Below are positions 13,675-20,992 of a stretch of 20,992 nucleotides of DNA, piece by piece. How positions within the stretch are numbered: position 1 is the stretch's first letter; each line of letters starts with the position of its first letter. The stretch lies in assembly GCA_934661755.1 (NCBI GenBank), contig CAKUJM010000048.1:1-20992 (forward strand), given 5' to 3'. The translations under genes were made by a program, and so were the position numbers. This DNA comes from an uncultured Lentisphaeria bacterium (GTDB lineage: Bacteria > Verrucomicrobiota > Lentisphaeria > Oligosphaerales > Oligosphaeraceae). A model generated the notes under the pieces. It did not search any database, was not told the DNA's origin, and saw only the letters and a program-made list of their open reading frames with translations.

Positions 13675-16600
13675 ATGAAGCTGTTCGACCACGAAAACCG
13701 CCTGTGGGAATGCCCCCAGGTCCCGTCAGTCAATACCCTGCGCCCGCGCTCGCCGCTTTTCTCCTTTGCCACCGAGGCCGAAGCGCGCACGGCGTCGTAT
13801 GAACCCTTCGACTGCCCGTCAATCGACAACCTGAATGGCTTGTGGTCGTTCCGGCATTTTGAGAATCCCGACCAGGTCGAGGAGTCGCTCCTGGCGGACA
13901 AAATCGACACCTCCGGATGGGATCGCATCGAGGTGCCGGGGAACTGGACCCGCCAGGGATATGACTTCCCGCACTACGTCAATGTCCAAATGCCGTTCGG
14001 CGACACTCCGCCATATGTCCCCAAGGACAACAACCCGACCGGCCTGTATCGGCGAACCTTCACATTGCGCAAGCATGCCCAGCGCGTGGTGCTGCACTTC
14101 GGTGGCATCGAAAGCTGCGGCTTCATCTACGTCAATGGCATCGGCGTCGGCATGATCAAGGACAGCCGCACCTCCTGCGAATTCGACATCACCCCGGTGG
14201 TGCGCAAAGGGGAAAACACCCTCGCGGTGCTGGTGCTGCGCTATTGCGACGGCACCTTCCTGGAAGACCAGGACCATTGGCGAATGGCCGGAATTCATCG
14301 CGATGTCTATCTGGAATACACCCCGAATGAATACATCAGCGATGTCTTCGCATGCACCACCCTGGATGACGATCTGAAGGCCGGCGTGCTCAAGCTGCGC
14401 CTGGATGCGGCCTTCGCCGGCACCCATGACATCCCCGCCGACTGGAAATTCGCCGTCCAGCTCTATGACGGCAAAAAAGCCGTCTGGAAACAGCCGGACC
14501 TGCTCGGATTCTACGACAACAACTTCCAGCACGCCTATGCCAGCCACACCCAGCCGCTGGCGGAAAAGGAATACCGCATCGCCAATGTCAAGCCATGGAG
14601 CGCGGAAACCCCGAACCTCTACCGCATTACCGTGTGCCTGCTGAATGGAAAGGGCGAGGTGGTGCAGGCCGTCGGACATGACATCGGCTTCAAGAGCGTA
14701 AAGCTCGAGGATGGATGCCTCAAAATCAATGGCCAGCCGGTGAAATTCCTGGGCGTCAACCGCCATGACTTCAACCAATATGCGGGAAAACGCGTCACCA
14801 TGGCCGACCTGGTGGCGGATGTCACGCTGATGAAGTCGTTCAACATCAACGCAATCCGCACTTGCCACTATCCCAATGACGAACGTCTGGTGGCCCTGTG
14901 CAACCGCTACGGACTCTATGTCATCAGCGAATGCAACATCGAGACCCACGCCTATTGCGAACACCTCACTGACGACCCGCTCTGGCTCACGCCGATGATG
15001 GAGCGCATGAAGCGCATGGTGCTGATCTACAAGAACAACCCGTGCATCCACCTGTGGTCGATGGGCAACGAGTCCGGAATCGGCGCCAATTTCGCCGCCC
15101 TGTCGGCATGGACCCACCGCTTCGACCCGTCGCGGCTGGTGCATTATGCGGAACTCAACCAGCATTACCCGGATGAACTGAACTGGTACAACCGTGCCAA
15201 CGCCAACCTGGACCTGGTGGACACCGTCAGCCCGATGTATCCCGACTTCAAGCGTGTCGACCAGTGGCTGACCAAGATCGCGCCGCAGGAAAAACGGCCG
15301 CTGATCATGTGCGAATACAGCCATGGCATGGGCAATTCCCATGGCGCGCTGTGCGACTACTTCGAGCGCTTCCGCAAATACGTCCGTTTCCAGGGCGGGT
15401 ATATCTGGGACTGGATCGACCAGGGGCTTCATGAGACCGACGCCGATGGCCGCCAGTACTGGGCGTATGGCGGCGACTACGGCGACACCCCGAACGACTA
15501 TGATTTCATCGGCAATGGGATGATTGGCCCGGACCGCACGCCGCATCCGGCCTGCTATGAATTCCGCTATCTGGCCAAGCCCTTCGCCATCAAGCCCCAG
15601 CCCCTCCCGCGGCAGCTCTTCGACTTCACCAACTACAACTACTTCACCACCCTGGATGACTACGAGTTCATCTGGGAGGTCGAATGCGATGGACAGGTGC
15701 TCGCCAACGGCAAGATCGACCGCAAGGAAATCGCTGCCATCGGCCCCCAGCAGACCAAGGCAATCAAGATTGATTGGCAGGGAAAAACCGCACTGAGCGA
15801 GGCCGAGTCCTGCTGCGAAATCTTCCTCAATGTCATCGCCTGCTACCGCAAGGACACGCTGTGGGCAAAGAAGGGCGACATCTGCGGCCATGAGCAATTC
15901 AGGGTCGACTCGGCAGTCATACTGCCGAACACCCCGCCGTGCTACGACAAGCTGTACGAGACAAGTGTGAATGAGCGCACCCATACCTACAAATGCGGCG
16001 GCGATGTCATCAAGCTGAACAAGGAGGGCTCACTGGACAAATGGACCGTCAACCACGGCAGCCAGGAACTGCTTGCCTGCCCGATCACCGAGCAGTTCCT
16101 GCGCGGATTCATCGACAATGACGGCATCCGCAGCACCATCACCACCGACACCTTCCGGATCGGATACACCTGGTTGACCAAATGGGACCTGCTCAATCTG
16201 AAACGCCACGTTGGCGTCGCCCCGATATCACAGGTCAACGGCGAACCGCCATGCTACCTGGTCGCCAACACGATCGAATACACTGCGGCCAATGGCGGCA
16301 AGATCAGGGTGAAACGCGGTGCGTCATGCTATCCGGACGGCTCGGTGCTGCTGGCATTCAGCTTTGAAGTGCCCGAGGAACTCGGCGATCTGCCGCGGCT
16401 GGGAATCAGCATTGTCATGCCGGAGGGATTCGAGAACTTCACCTACTTTGGCAAAGGCCCGCAGGAATGCTATATCGACCGCCAGGCCGGCGCGATGATC
16501 GGCCTCTACAAGCAGACGGTCACGGATCAATACTTCCCGTACATGATGCCCCAGGAGTGCGGAAACCATACCGCGGTGCGCTTTGCAGCCGTCGACAATG

Positions 16601-16887
16601 GCGCCATCGGCCTGCTGGCTGTCTCCATCGGAAGTGAGATCGAGGCCTCGGCCCTGCACTTCACTCCCGAGGACTTCATCGAGGCCCGCCATATCAACGA
16701 GCTGCATCCCCGCAAGGAGACCATCCTGACGCTGCAGGTAATGCAGCGGGGGCTGGGCACCGGCAGCTGCGGCGAAGACACCCGGGATCAATACCGCATC
16801 CGTCCCGGATGCTACAACCTGAGCCTGAGGCTGTTCCCATTCGCGGTCGGCGAGGACCTCATGGCCATTGCCAACTCCTGCCGCTGA
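13675..16887 (+). CDS. lacZ: beta-galactosidase, GH2 family (LacZ type)
   Basis: A 1070-residue protein, the size of long LacZ enzymes (E. coli 1023). It hydrolyses terminal beta-galactosides by a retaining mechanism. Domains in order: GH2 sugar-binding jelly-roll (about 50-215, with GLYRRTF and DQDHWRMAGIHRDVYL), Ig-like domain (216-340), TIM barrel (342-640), DUF4981-like linker domain (about 650-740) and the C-terminal bgal small-chain domain (about 770-1060, with FGKGPQECYIDR and FPYMMPQECGNHTAVR). The acid/base is Glu466 in LWSMGNESG and the nucleophile Glu547 in PLIMCEYSHGMGNS. There is no signal peptide, so it acts in the cytoplasm on imported sugars. There is no obvious Shine-Dalgarno at ATG 13675 and no sugar transporter next to it. 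Substrate could be lactose or host or plant galactosides. Confidence 0.95.
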   Translation: MKLFDHENRLWECPQVPSVNTLRPRSPLFSFATEAEARTASYEPFDCPSIDNLNGLWSFRHFENPDQVEESLLADKIDTSGWDRIEVPGNWTRQGYDFPHYVNVQMPFGDTPPYVPKDNNPTGLYRRTFTLRKHAQRVVLHFGGIESCGFIYVNGIGVGMIKDSRTSCEFDITPVVRKGENTLAVLVLRYCDGTFLEDQDHWRMAGIHRDVYLEYTPNEYISDVFACTTLDDDLKAGVLKLRLDAAFAGTHDIPADWKFAVQLYDGKKAVWKQPDLLGFYDNNFQHAYASHTQPLAEKEYRIANVKPWSAETPNLYRITVCLLNGKGEVVQAVGHDIGFKSVKLEDGCLKINGQPVKFLGVNRHDFNQYAGKRVTMADLVADVTLMKSFNINAIRTCHYPNDERLVALCNRYGLYVISECNIETHAYCEHLTDDPLWLTPMMERMKRMVLIYKNNPCIHLWSMGNESGIGANFAALSAWTHRFDPSRLVHYAELNQHYPDELNWYNRANANLDLVDTVSPMYPDFKRVDQWLTKIAPQEKRPLIMCEYSHGMGNSHGALCDYFERFRKYVRFQGGYIWDWIDQGLHETDADGRQYWAYGGDYGDTPNDYDFIGNGMIGPDRTPHPACYEFRYLAKPFAIKPQPLPRQLFDFTNYNYFTTLDDYEFIWEVECDGQVLANGKIDRKEIAAIGPQQTKAIKIDWQGKTALSEAESCCEIFLNVIACYRKDTLWAKKGDICGHEQFRVDSAVILPNTPPCYDKLYETSVNERTHTYKCGGDVIKLNKEGSLDKWTVNHGSQELLACPITEQFLRGFIDNDGIRSTITTDTFRIGYTWLTKWDLLNLKRHVGVAPISQVNGEPPCYLVANTIEYTAANGGKIRVKRGASCYPDGSVLLAFSFEVPEELGDLPRLGISIVMPEGFENFTYFGKGPQECYIDRQAGAMIGLYKQTVTDQYFPYMMPQECGNHTAVRFAAVDNGAIGLLAVSIGSEIEASALHFTPEDFIEARHINELHPRKETILTLQVMQRGLGTGSCGEDTRDQYRIRPGCYNLSLRLFPFAVGEDLMAIANSCR

Positions 16888-16938
16888 CGGAGGGAAAACA
16901 GGGGGGATGAGGGGGAAAGGTTGCGTCCCCCCTCCGTC
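16886..16938. terminator. hairpin between convergent lacZ and nitrogenase-like operon
   Basis: GACGGAGGG (16886-16894) pairs with CCCTCCGTC (16930-16938), and inside it a run of six G (16901-16906) can pair with the C-run at 16927-16932 in an alternative register. It begins in the lacZ stop codon and ends eight bases before the convergent stop at 16947, the usual place for a bidirectional terminator. Neither strand has a U-tract, so efficiency is uncertain. Confidence 0.5.
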
Positions 16939-16946
16939 CTCCGTCT

Positions 16947-18242
16947 TCACCCCAGCCGCTCGAGCTCTCCGAACAACCCGGTGACGGCACTGAATCCGAA
17001 GGGCTGGATTTCGTCCGCCCATGGCACTGCGGGCAGATCCGGATGGTACCAGGCGGCATCGCGTCCGATGGCGATTTGCGCCTGGGTGTCATTGCCGACA
17101 TAGAATATCATCGACGGCGCAAGGTTGGAGAAGATCCGCGTTTCCGGGGATAACGCCGCCAGCCGCTTCACAAACGCGAAATTGCCGGCGCCGGCAGTGC
17201 CGAAGACTTCGCCAACCTGGAATCCAGCTTGGAGCAAAGCCAGCGAGAGTTCAAATGGATCGGCGTTGCACCACTCCCCCACCGCAAAACGCAACGCGCC
17301 ATGTTTTCTCCGGAATGACTCCATGGCATTGCGGGCGGCTGCCAGTCCGCGCTCGATTGCCGGCGCGGTTTTTTCCTGGGCGCCGATCGCCATCGCCACC
17401 AGCTGATATTGGCGCGCAATCTTTTCCGGCTGATAGAACCTCGCGGTCTCAATCGCCGGCATCCCCAGCCGCCTCTCCATTCCGGCGGCGGCATGGCGCG
17501 CCTCGTGGTTGAGCACTAAGTTGAAATTTGCCTCCGACATCTTCAGGTATTCGGAAAAAGTGCGACAGCACGCCAGCTGATTGACCGTGCGCACTCCGGC
17601 GGCATGCAGGAACTCAAACAGGTCGCTGTTGCGATCCAGCGGCGAAAAATATCCCAGCAGGTTCACGCTGCGCCGGTCGCGGCGTTCGCGACGCTCCAAT
17701 AGTGAATATACGGCATCGCGCACCGCCGCCATTGGCGGCAGACGCCCCTCGCGGGTGAGCGCGTACATATAGCACGGAACCACCGGCACCCCGGCAACCT
17801 CCTGGCATCGGCGGCAGACGCGCTCCATGTCTGTACCCAACAGGGCGTCTACACAGGTAATGCAGAGCATCACCGCAGACGGCGGCACCGGGCGCGATGC
17901 GCAAATCTCCTTCACGGCCTCAGGGATATGGTTCAGATGACGCCCGGTGACAATGTCGGCGTCGTCCTGCAGCAGGTAGTAAAAACGGTCCGCCAGCGAT
18001 TGTTCGTGCCCCAGCGCCGCGGTGTTGCGTCCGCAGCATCTCGGCGCAACCAGCAGCATGACCGACTCCGGCACTGCCAGTCCGGCGCGTTTCACGCCGA
18101 ACCCCTGCGCTCCCGGTGAATTGAAGGCGAGCGTCGCCGGAGAACTGTATACCAGATGGCGGTCGCTGCGCATCTGCGCCGGGATATTGTCCACGCCACA
18201 TGCGGACAGCTCCGATGCCGTGATGTACCATGCCTTGCCCAT
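16947..18242 (-). CDS. nitrogenase component-1-like subunit (NifD/E/BchN-type fold), second subunit
   Basis: A 431-residue protein of the nitrogenase component 1 superfamily (oxidored_nitro). APRCCGRNT (66-74; Cys69 and Cys70) sits where the GPxGC cluster cysteine lies, and ITCVDALLGTD (128-138; Cys130) corresponds to the STCPxxLIGDD cysteine. DADIVTGRHL (94-103) matches the conserved EkdvvFGg..kL stretch. The usual first ligand cysteine appears replaced in SPGAQGF (42-48). EANFNLVLNHEARHAAAGME (237-256) aligns with the NifD segment bearing the cofactor cysteine; here there is no cysteine (Asn245/His246). The C-terminus ends with PFGFSAVTGLFGELERL. It starts six bases after the NifH-like stop, with GAGGAG overlapping that stop. 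Probably a heteromer partner of the 19055-20263 product, carrying an Fe-S cluster; substrate unknown. Confidence 0.85.
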   Translation of the reverse strand: MGKAWYITASELSACGVDNIPAQMRSDRHLVYSSPATLAFNSPGAQGFGVKRAGLAVPESVMLLVAPRCCGRNTAALGHEQSLADRFYYLLQDDADIVTGRHLNHIPEAVKEICASRPVPPSAVMLCITCVDALLGTDMERVCRRCQEVAGVPVVPCYMYALTREGRLPPMAAVRDAVYSLLERRERRDRRSVNLLGYFSPLDRNSDLFEFLHAAGVRTVNQLACCRTFSEYLKMSEANFNLVLNHEARHAAAGMERRLGMPAIETARFYQPEKIARQYQLVAMAIGAQEKTAPAIERGLAAARNAMESFRRKHGALRFAVGEWCNADPFELSLALLQAGFQVGEVFGTAGAGNFAFVKRLAALSPETRIFSNLAPSMIFYVGNDTQAQIAIGRDAAWYHPDLPAVPWADEIQPFGFSAVTGLFGELERLG

Positions 18243-18248
18243 TGCCGA

Positions 18249-19043
18249 TTACTCCTCGATGCCATTCATGGCGTCGGCTTCGGACGTGAAATCCGCCTGC
18301 CGCAGCAATTGCTCCGCCAGATGCAGAAACACCCGGCTTACGGGCAACCCCGGATCACCCTCCACCACCGTCTTGCCCTGCTCTTCAAAATGGTTGATCG
18401 CCTCGCTGCGCGGGATGTCCGCCACCACCGGCAAATTGACTGACCGCGCAAAATCGCGCACCTTCGACTCCTCGCCGGGGATATTGCGGCGGTTCATGAC
18501 AATTCCACGCACCCGCGCATAACCACGGTCGGCAAAATTTTCCACTGCGCTATTGATATTATTGGCGGCATACAGCGCCATCTTCTCCCCCGAGGTGACA
18601 ATTAGCACCTGCGATGCGTATCCCTCGCGTATCGGCGCGGCAAAACCGCCGCAGACGACATCGCCCAGGACATCATACAACACCACCTCCGGCCGGAATT
18701 TTTCGAAGAGCCTCAGATCCTCCAGCAGCGCGAAGGTGGTGACGATGCCGCGTCCGGCGCATCCCAATCCCGGAGTCGGTCCGCCGGTCTCGATGCACAG
18801 CACCCCCCCAAAACCGCTTTTGGCGATCTCTTCCAGCTGTTCAGGCTCGCGGTCATGGTCGCGGATAAAGTTCATCACCGGCGTGACCGGCTTGCCGCCC
18901 AGCAGGTTGATAGTGGAGTCGGCCTTGGGGTCGCACCCGATCTGGATTACGCGCCGCCCCAGCATCGCGAAGGCGGCCGCAAGATTGGAGGTGACTGTGG
19001 ACTTGCCAATTCCACCCTTGCCATATATTGCCATTTTCAACAT
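18249..19043 (-). CDS. NifH/BchL-like ATP-dependent reductase
   Basis: A 264-residue dinitrogenase-reductase-type Fe protein, slightly shorter than NifH (about 275-295). P-loop GKGGIGKST (8-16), switch I DPKADST (38-44), GLGCAGRGI with Cys95 and Arg98, and switch II DVLGDVVCGGFAAPIR with Cys131. Cys95 and Cys131 match NifH Cys97 and Cys132, which hold the 4Fe-4S cluster shared across the homodimer; Arg98 matches the arginine that DraT ADP-ribosylates in true NifH. It should therefore hydrolyse ATP and pass electrons to its component 1. AGGG lies seven bases before ATG 19043 and the gap from the upstream gene is 11 nt. Lying between two component-1 genes, it is the electron donor of this enzyme and not a MinD or ParA protein. 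Confidence 0.93.
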   Translation of the reverse strand: MLKMAIYGKGGIGKSTVTSNLAAAFAMLGRRVIQIGCDPKADSTINLLGGKPVTPVMNFIRDHDREPEQLEEIAKSGFGGVLCIETGGPTPGLGCAGRGIVTTFALLEDLRLFEKFRPEVVLYDVLGDVVCGGFAAPIREGYASQVLIVTSGEKMALYAANNINSAVENFADRGYARVRGIVMNRRNIPGEESKVRDFARSVNLPVVADIPRSEAINHFEEQGKTVVEGDPGLPVSRVFLHLAEQLLRQADFTSEADAMNGIEE

Positions 19044-19054
19044 TTTTTTGCCCT

Positions 19055-20263
19055 TCAGAAAGCAGTGGTGTAATCGCCATGTCTGCCCATGATCTCAAGA
19101 TCCGGCGGCGTATCAATCAGCTGCGGAAAATGCCGCCGATAGCAGCGTCCGGAAAATGCATACGACGGCACCGCAAAGAATGGCCGGCTCCCGTCCCATA
19201 GCGGCAGATACATCGGGTCGGCATACAGCGCGCCGCATCTGGAAAATTCGCGTCGGGCCGAATCCTCGTCGGCGATGACACAATCGCCGGCGGCCGCCAC
19301 CCCGACCGGCAATCCCAACGGCGCCAGCACCCGGGCGGGAATGCCATCGTCATCCTGCAAGGCCGCCGCCAGTGATGATGCATTGACGGCCTCGCCTACC
19401 ACGCCAGCGCGCCCCGTGCCGCAATCTTCGGCGTCCGAAGGCTGGGGTTGCCGCAGTGCATCCGCGGGACAGACGCCGCCGCCATTGCCGGCGGCCGCCT
19501 CATGCAAGGCCGCTGCCAGCCTTGACGCAAAACGCTGACCGTACGGAACGCCTATCACATACGGCTGGCCAAAACGCTGTTCCAAATCGCGCGCCGCCGC
19601 CAGCCCCGCACTGGACACCACCAGATTGACTGCGGCCCGGCCGGCCATGGCAATGTCGTCAAGCGTACATCCTCCAAGCGCCATCCCCGCATTTAACTGC
19701 AACCCGTTGCGGTCCAGCCAGGACTTCATGCGCGGCATGGCCTCCGGGTGAGGAAGATCCAACGGCGTGGCACCGAGAATATTGACTCCCGTCACGCCTT
19801 CCTGACGCACCACGTCATCACGGCAGAAGCGCCGACAAAGCACCTGCAAGGCCTCTTCCACACCTTTCAGGTACGGCTGCATGCCGCTGGTATGCATGGG
19901 CAAGGTGGGAATGCCGGTGCGGCCTTCAATCTCAAAAGCCAATGCATCGAAGTCGGTCCCGATCATCATCGGTATCGGCGCGCCGCAAATGGCGATGAAA
20001 CGCGGGTGCAATGACAGCGCAGTCTGGCAGACGTCAGTGATAAAACGCTCGTCATTGCCGAGAATCGCATCCTGCTCTGTCAGCGCCGAGATGAAAATAT
20101 TGCTCGGGAGCTGCTGCCAGCGCGGTTCATCATGGGTCGCGTAGGTAGAGTTGCACCCCGAAGCATCATGCACCACCACCATCCCCCCTAGTTCATAGAG
20201 CATCGAACAGACCCCGGCGGTATCTGCCGAATAAACTGACAGGATGTGAGAGAAGGAAGGCAT
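19055..20263 (-). CDS. nitrogenase component-1-like subunit (NifK/BchB-type fold), first subunit
   Basis: A 402-residue component-1-superfamily protein that begins the operon. AGVCSMLYELGGMVVVHDAS and the following GCNSTY resemble the NifK order C-x-P-x-GA ... vHGSxGCvaY, with Cys19 and Cys37; AICGAPIPMMIGTD puts Cys93 at the third P-cluster ligand. All three cluster cysteines thus appear kept. ALTEQDAILGNDERF (60-74) matches the ltEkdaVfGg segment, and AVNLVVSSAGLAAARDLEQR with FGQPY (211-235) is the usual subdomain-2 core. Residues about 257-300 form a low-complexity Gly/Ala-rich insertion with two extra cysteines (265, 281) between the PYG and GLPVG segments. ATG 20263 has no Shine-Dalgarno. 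An AATAAT on the minus strand only a few bases upstream would give a nearly leaderless mRNA, but no -35 is visible. Substrate unknown. Confidence 0.85.
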   Translation of the reverse strand: MPSFSHILSVYSADTAGVCSMLYELGGMVVVHDASGCNSTYATHDEPRWQQLPSNIFISALTEQDAILGNDERFITDVCQTALSLHPRFIAICGAPIPMMIGTDFDALAFEIEGRTGIPTLPMHTSGMQPYLKGVEEALQVLCRRFCRDDVVRQEGVTGVNILGATPLDLPHPEAMPRMKSWLDRNGLQLNAGMALGGCTLDDIAMAGRAAVNLVVSSAGLAAARDLEQRFGQPYVIGVPYGQRFASRLAAALHEAAAGNGGGVCPADALRQPQPSDAEDCGTGRAGVVGEAVNASSLAAALQDDDGIPARVLAPLGLPVGVAAAGDCVIADEDSARREFSRCGALYADPMYLPLWDGSRPFFAVPSYAFSGRCYRRHFPQLIDTPPDLEIMGRHGDYTTAF

Positions 20264-20341
20264 GGGTTAATTATTGTTCAGGTGTGGTGAAGCGTGATGG
20301 GGCAAGGAATGGGACGTGCGGTATAGGGAGGGAAAAGATTT
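20264..20341 (-). promoter_or_regulatory. short promoter region of the nitrogenase-like operon
   Basis: Only about 80 nt of non-repetitive DNA separate the first operon gene from the GT satellite, so the promoter must lie here or in the repeats. The only AT-rich patch is TAATTATTG at 20267-20275, which reads as AATAAT on the minus strand close to the start codon. I see no convincing -35, NifA/sigma-54 GG-N10-GC element or inverted-repeat operator. Confidence 0.3.
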
Positions 20342-20500
20342 AGGTGTGGCGTGTGCGGTAGTGTGTGTAGTGTGTGTAGTGTGTGGTGTGCGGTGGTGTG
20401 CGGTGTGGTGGTGTGCGGTGCGGTGGTGTGCGGTGTGGTGGTGTGCGGTGCGGTGGTGTGCGGTGCGGTGGTGTGTGGTGTGTGGTGTGTGAGGGGGGGG
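20342..20500. repeat. GT-rich tract with six 15-bp tandem units
   Basis: From 20342 the plus strand is almost only G and T with scattered C. Six consecutive 15-bp units of the form G(C/T)GGTGGTGTGCGGT fill 20390-20479, preceded by GTGTGTGTA repeats and followed by eight G (20493-20500). Alternating purine-pyrimidine runs could adopt Z-DNA, and the G clusters are a possible G-quadruplex on the plus strand. The 15-bp unit produces His/Thr-rich five-residue repeats in open frames on the minus strand; these are most simply a by-product. Confidence 0.85.
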
Positions 20501-20992
20501 CACCACAACCGTCAGCCTCCGTTGAGTTCAGCTAGCATCCGTCAGCCTCCGTTGCCCTCCGTTGAGCATCCGTCAACCTCCGTTGCCCGCCGTAGAGCTC
20601 CGCTAGCATCCGTCAGCCTCCGTTGCCCGCCGTTGAACTCTGTCAGTTCCGTTGCCCGCCGTTGAGCTTCGTCCACCTCCGTTGCCCTCCGTCAGCCTCC
20701 ATTGCCCTCCGTAGAGCTCAGTTGCCCTCCATCAGCCTCCGTTGAGCTCCGTCAACCTCCGTAGAGCTCAGTTGCCCTCCGTTGAGCTCCGTCAACCTCC
20801 GTTGAGCTCCGTCAACCTCCGTTGAGCTCCGTCAACCTCCGTTGAGCTCCGTCAGCCTCCGTTGAGCTCCGTCAGCCTCCGTTGCCCTCCGTAGAGCTCA
20901 GTTGCCCTCCGTCAGCTCCGTTATCCTCCGTTATCCTCCGTTATCCTCCGTTATCCTCCGTTATCCTCCGTTATCCTCCGTTATCCTCCGTT
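20501..20992. repeat. 10-bp CTCCGT tandem array, continuing past the window end
   Basis: Nearly 500 bp built on a 10-bp period with core CTCCGT. The left part is degenerate (CTCCGTTGCC, GCCCGCCGTT, GTAGAGCTCA variants). At 20781-20880 a 20-bp higher unit, GTTGAGCTCCGTCAACCTCC, and its close variant with GTCAGC repeat five times. At 20920-20989 there are seven perfect copies of GTTATCCTCC, and the array runs off at 20992. Because 10 and 20 are not multiples of three and the units contain TGA or TAA, every frame is interrupted, so the array is non-coding. The GTTGA...TCAAC arms can pair within each 20-bp unit. The gradient from degenerate to perfect units suggests expansion from the right. Confidence 0.9.

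Noticed and set aside
13819..15984. 721-codon open frame antisense to lacZ
   Set aside because: High-GC codon bias leaves the opposite strand open; the sense frame is an unmistakable beta-galactosidase.
16947..20263. Functional molybdenum nitrogenase
   Set aside because: No cofactor cysteine in the D-like subunit, missing ligand cysteine, short NifH-like protein and no nifB/E/N nearby.
20267..20506. His/Thr-rich five-residue repeat peptide on the minus strand
   Set aside because: It is the direct consequence of a 15-bp satellite, has no ribosome site, and several frames are equally open.
20501..20992. CRISPR array
   Set aside because: Units of 10 or 20 bp without unique spacers; it is a simple tandem repeat.

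Overview
The window is high-GC bacterial DNA, densely coded in blocks on both strands. Several features together point to the PVC superphylum, most likely a Lentisphaerota/Victivallales-type anaerobe: LL-diaminopimelate aminotransferase (DapL), a FloA flotillin-like protein, a prepilin gene start with the FTLIELLVV signature, a cytoplasmic GH2 beta-galactosidase, and an orphan nitrogenase-like operon. This assignment is an inference; there is no rRNA or other phylogenetic marker here.

Layout. (1) 1-850 is a wrecked, lower-GC region. On the minus strand it holds the last 52 codons of an IS66-family transposase (235-393). It also holds the promoter, ribosome binding site and first 21 codons of a type IV prepilin-like gene (439-504), cut off right after the FTLIELLVV motif. 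A perfect 15-bp inverted repeat (401-437) lies between the two broken genes. (2) 854-1959 (+) carries two tandem paralogous helix-turn-helix proteins. (3) 2004-8552 (-) carries a housekeeping run: SEC-C protein, dapL, a LipM/LplA-type acyltransferase, a small HTH-like protein and mfd. (4) 8553-11695 (+) is the methionine ABC transporter operon metQ-metN-metI, behind a 420-nt leader region rich in inverted repeats and closed by a terminator-like element. (5) 11878-13630 (+) has floA and an acidic single-pass membrane protein with a ten-aspartate run. (6) 13675-16887 (+) is a 1070-residue lacZ-type beta-galactosidase. A hairpin with G/C-rich arms separates it from the convergent next operon. (7) 16947-20263 (-) is a compact three-gene operon coding for a nitrogenase-superfamily enzyme: component-1-like subunit, NifH-like reductase, second component-1-like subunit. 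(8) 20342-20992 is tandem-repeat DNA: a GT-rich 15-bp satellite followed by a 10-bp CTCCGT array that runs off the window.

The most notable system is the nitrogenase-like operon. The NifH-like protein keeps its P-loop and both 4Fe-4S cysteines. One component-1 subunit keeps three cysteines placed like P-cluster ligands, while the other keeps only two. The residue matching the NifD cofactor cysteine is not a cysteine. No nifB, nifE/N or chlorophyll genes are present, so it is probably a reductase of unknown substrate rather than a dinitrogen-fixing system. It sits directly downstream of unusual repeat DNA.
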